NCBI GenBank assembly: GCA_017625935.1
Contig: JAGALA010000054.1
Span: 71,655-135,654 of the forward strand
Length of the DNA stretch: 64,000 nt
Reading direction: 5' to 3'
Source: Clostridia bacterium
GTDB lineage: Bacteria > Bacillota > Clostridia > Oscillospirales > CAG-272
Shown here: one piece after another, positions 63,353 through 64,000 of the stretch
How positions within the stretch are numbered: position 1 is the first letter of the stretch
Layout of the letters: every line of letters begins with the position of its first letter
The notes under the pieces: generated by a model
What the model was told of the DNA's origin: nothing
Seen by the model: only the letters and a program-made list of their open reading frames with translations
Databases searched by the model: none
Translations under genes and position numbers: made by a program

Positions 63353-63372
63353 CAGAGGCAAAAACGCCTCTG
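63353..63372 (-). terminator. Terminator between acpP and the transferase gene
   Basis: A 7-bp stem (63353-63359 with 63366-63372) followed on the minus strand by a T run. Some read-through to the transferase gene may occur. Confidence 0.75.
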
Positions 63373-63389
63373 CTTATATGCCATTTGAA

Positions 63390-63617
63390 TTATTGAGCGT
63401 TTTCTTCGAGATACTCAACTACATCACCAACAGTGATGAACTTATGTATGTCGTCCTCGTTGAATTCAACGCCGAACTCGTCCTCGCAAACAAGAACAAG
63501 GTCAGCAAGCTCAAGTGAGTTTACGCCAAGGTCATTTGCAAGCTCAGAATTAGGAGTAACGTCATCAGGATTGAGGGATAACTCTTCAACAAGAATTTTC
63601 TTAAGTCTTTCAAACAT
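63390..63617 (-). CDS. acpP: Acyl carrier protein
   Basis: A 75-residue ACP, the usual size and strongly acidic. The phosphopantetheine Ser is S34 in GVNSLELADLV. The residue before it is Asn, where the classic motif has Asp (DSL). It should serve fatty acid synthesis or a special pathway. It has a sigma-A promoter and an AAGGAG site, and it lies upstream of a phosphopantetheinyl transferase. Confidence 0.95.
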   Translation of the reverse strand: MFERLKKILVEELSLNPDDVTPNSELANDLGVNSLELADLVLVCEDEFGVEFNEDDIHKFITVGDVVEYLEENAQ

Positions 63618-63676
63618 AAAATAAAATCTCCTTCAAAATTAAGGGTTTTACACACCTTTAGTGCGCAACCTCAACT

Positions 63677-63705
63677 ATTATATAGTTTTTGCTGTAATAA
63701 GTCAA
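63677..63705 (-). promoter_or_regulatory. Promoter of acpP
   Basis: On the minus strand TTGACT (63705-63700), a 17-bp spacer, and TATAAT (63682-63677). Confidence 0.88.
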
Positions 63706-63810
63706 TAGTGAAATTGCACAAAAATTTTTCGATAAAATTGTATCAATTACTGCAAAATCGCTAAAAAATGTTGATAAAATTAACCATTTTATCAAGACTG
63801 ACAGTTGGCG

Positions 63811-64000
63811 TTAATCGTCATTTTTGCTTTTGATATTAGCCAATGGATTGTTGTCAATTGCGTCCTGCATTCCTTGGTTTGAAACGTGTGTATATATCTG
63901 CGTGGTGTTTAGCTGCTCGTGTCCTAAAATCTCCTTTAATACACGCACGTCAACCTTTCCCGTTTGGTACATTAAGGTTGCCGCTGTATGTCGTAGCTTA
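63811..64000 (-). CDS. Tyrosine recombinase, C-terminal fragment (runs off the window)
   Basis: Reading the minus strand from the window end gives 63 residues and a stop at 63811-63813. The sequence begins KLRHTAATLMYQTGKVDVR and continues LGHEQLNTTQIYTHV: the Arg and His of LRHTAATL, the LGH box and the Tyr nucleophile of IYTHV are the C-terminal catalytic signature of XerC/XerD-type or phage-type integrases. A 17-residue polar tail follows. The N-terminal part lies beyond 64000, so whether it is Xer or the integrase of a mobile element cannot be told. Confidence 0.85.
   Translation of the reverse strand, partial: KLRHTAATLMYQTGKVDVRVLKEILGHEQLNTTQIYTHVSNQGMQDAIDNNPLANIKSKNDD

Noticed and set aside
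1-64000. CRISPR arrays, rRNA and tRNA genes
   Set aside because: No array of spaced direct repeats, no cloverleaf and no rRNA signature was found in any gap. A dedicated tRNA search would be needed to exclude degenerate copies.

Overview
The window looks like the chromosome of a low-to-mid GC, endospore-lineage Firmicute of class Clostridia, probably an uncultured gut member of the Oscillospirales/Christensenellales type. The evidence is strong AGGAGG-type ribosome sites, many near-consensus sigma-A promoters with 17-bp spacers, the Firmicute order yicC-remA-gmk-rpoZ-priA-def-fmt-rsmB-rlmN-stp-prkC-rsgA, a 26-codon spoVM gene, a PPi-type phosphofructokinase with GTP-type PEP carboxykinase, and sugar ABC operons without their own ATPase. 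The species cannot be named from the sequence alone. No rRNA, tRNA or CRISPR array was seen.

Layout. 1-12 kb: a membrane-protein gene, then a long housekeeping operon for RNA turnover, nucleotide, replication-restart, N-formylmethionine, rRNA-methylation and phospho-signalling functions. 12-14.5 kb: a PHP phosphoesterase and a GH36-like alpha-galactosidase lie between rsgA and a convergent spoVM. 14.7-22.2 kb: ribosome hibernation factor, phosphofructokinase behind a structured leader, DUF1846 protein, an XRE regulator, recG and a ROK glucokinase. 22.2-35.4 kb: a 13-kb operon that appears to build a polysaccharide or oligosaccharide uptake system. It holds a 1128-residue binding protein fused to carbohydrate-binding modules, two separate permease pairs, a propeller/TPR/Yip1 membrane protein and a DUF5696 secreted protein. 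35.6-36.1 kb: a small protein gene under a near-perfect promoter, and a run of hairpins.

36-42 kb: the aspartate/threonine pathway (hom-lysC-asd on the minus strand, thrC and an ACT-domain regulator on the plus strand). The 3' end of asd is followed by a second, synonymously diverged copy of its last 15 codons. 42-50 kb: a repeat-rich lipoprotein, a MacB-type ABC exporter, a polysaccharide deacetylase lipoprotein, and a regulator/small-membrane-protein pair between two identical hairpins. 50-55 kb: PEP carboxykinase, a SGNH esterase, a MITE-like inverted repeat, a CYTH protein and tyrS. 55-58.6 kb: an accessory patch with a Fic protein carrying its own DNA-binding domain, an AraC-acetyltransferase fusion and an XRE-TPR regulator. 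58.8-64 kb: a permuted GH3 beta-glucosidase, class II aldolase, phosphopantetheinyl transferase, acyl carrier protein, and the 3' end of a tyrosine recombinase running off the window.

Together the genes describe a saccharolytic fermenter. Glycans would be split by GH3, GH36 and the SGNH esterase, imported by the large ABC operon, phosphorylated by the ROK kinase and passed through PPi-phosphofructokinase and aldolase, with PEP carboxykinase at the PEP/oxaloacetate node. The most interesting items are the multi-permease operon, the hidden spoVM, the asd tail remnant, the pfk leader, the operator-bearing Fic gene and the MITE-like element.
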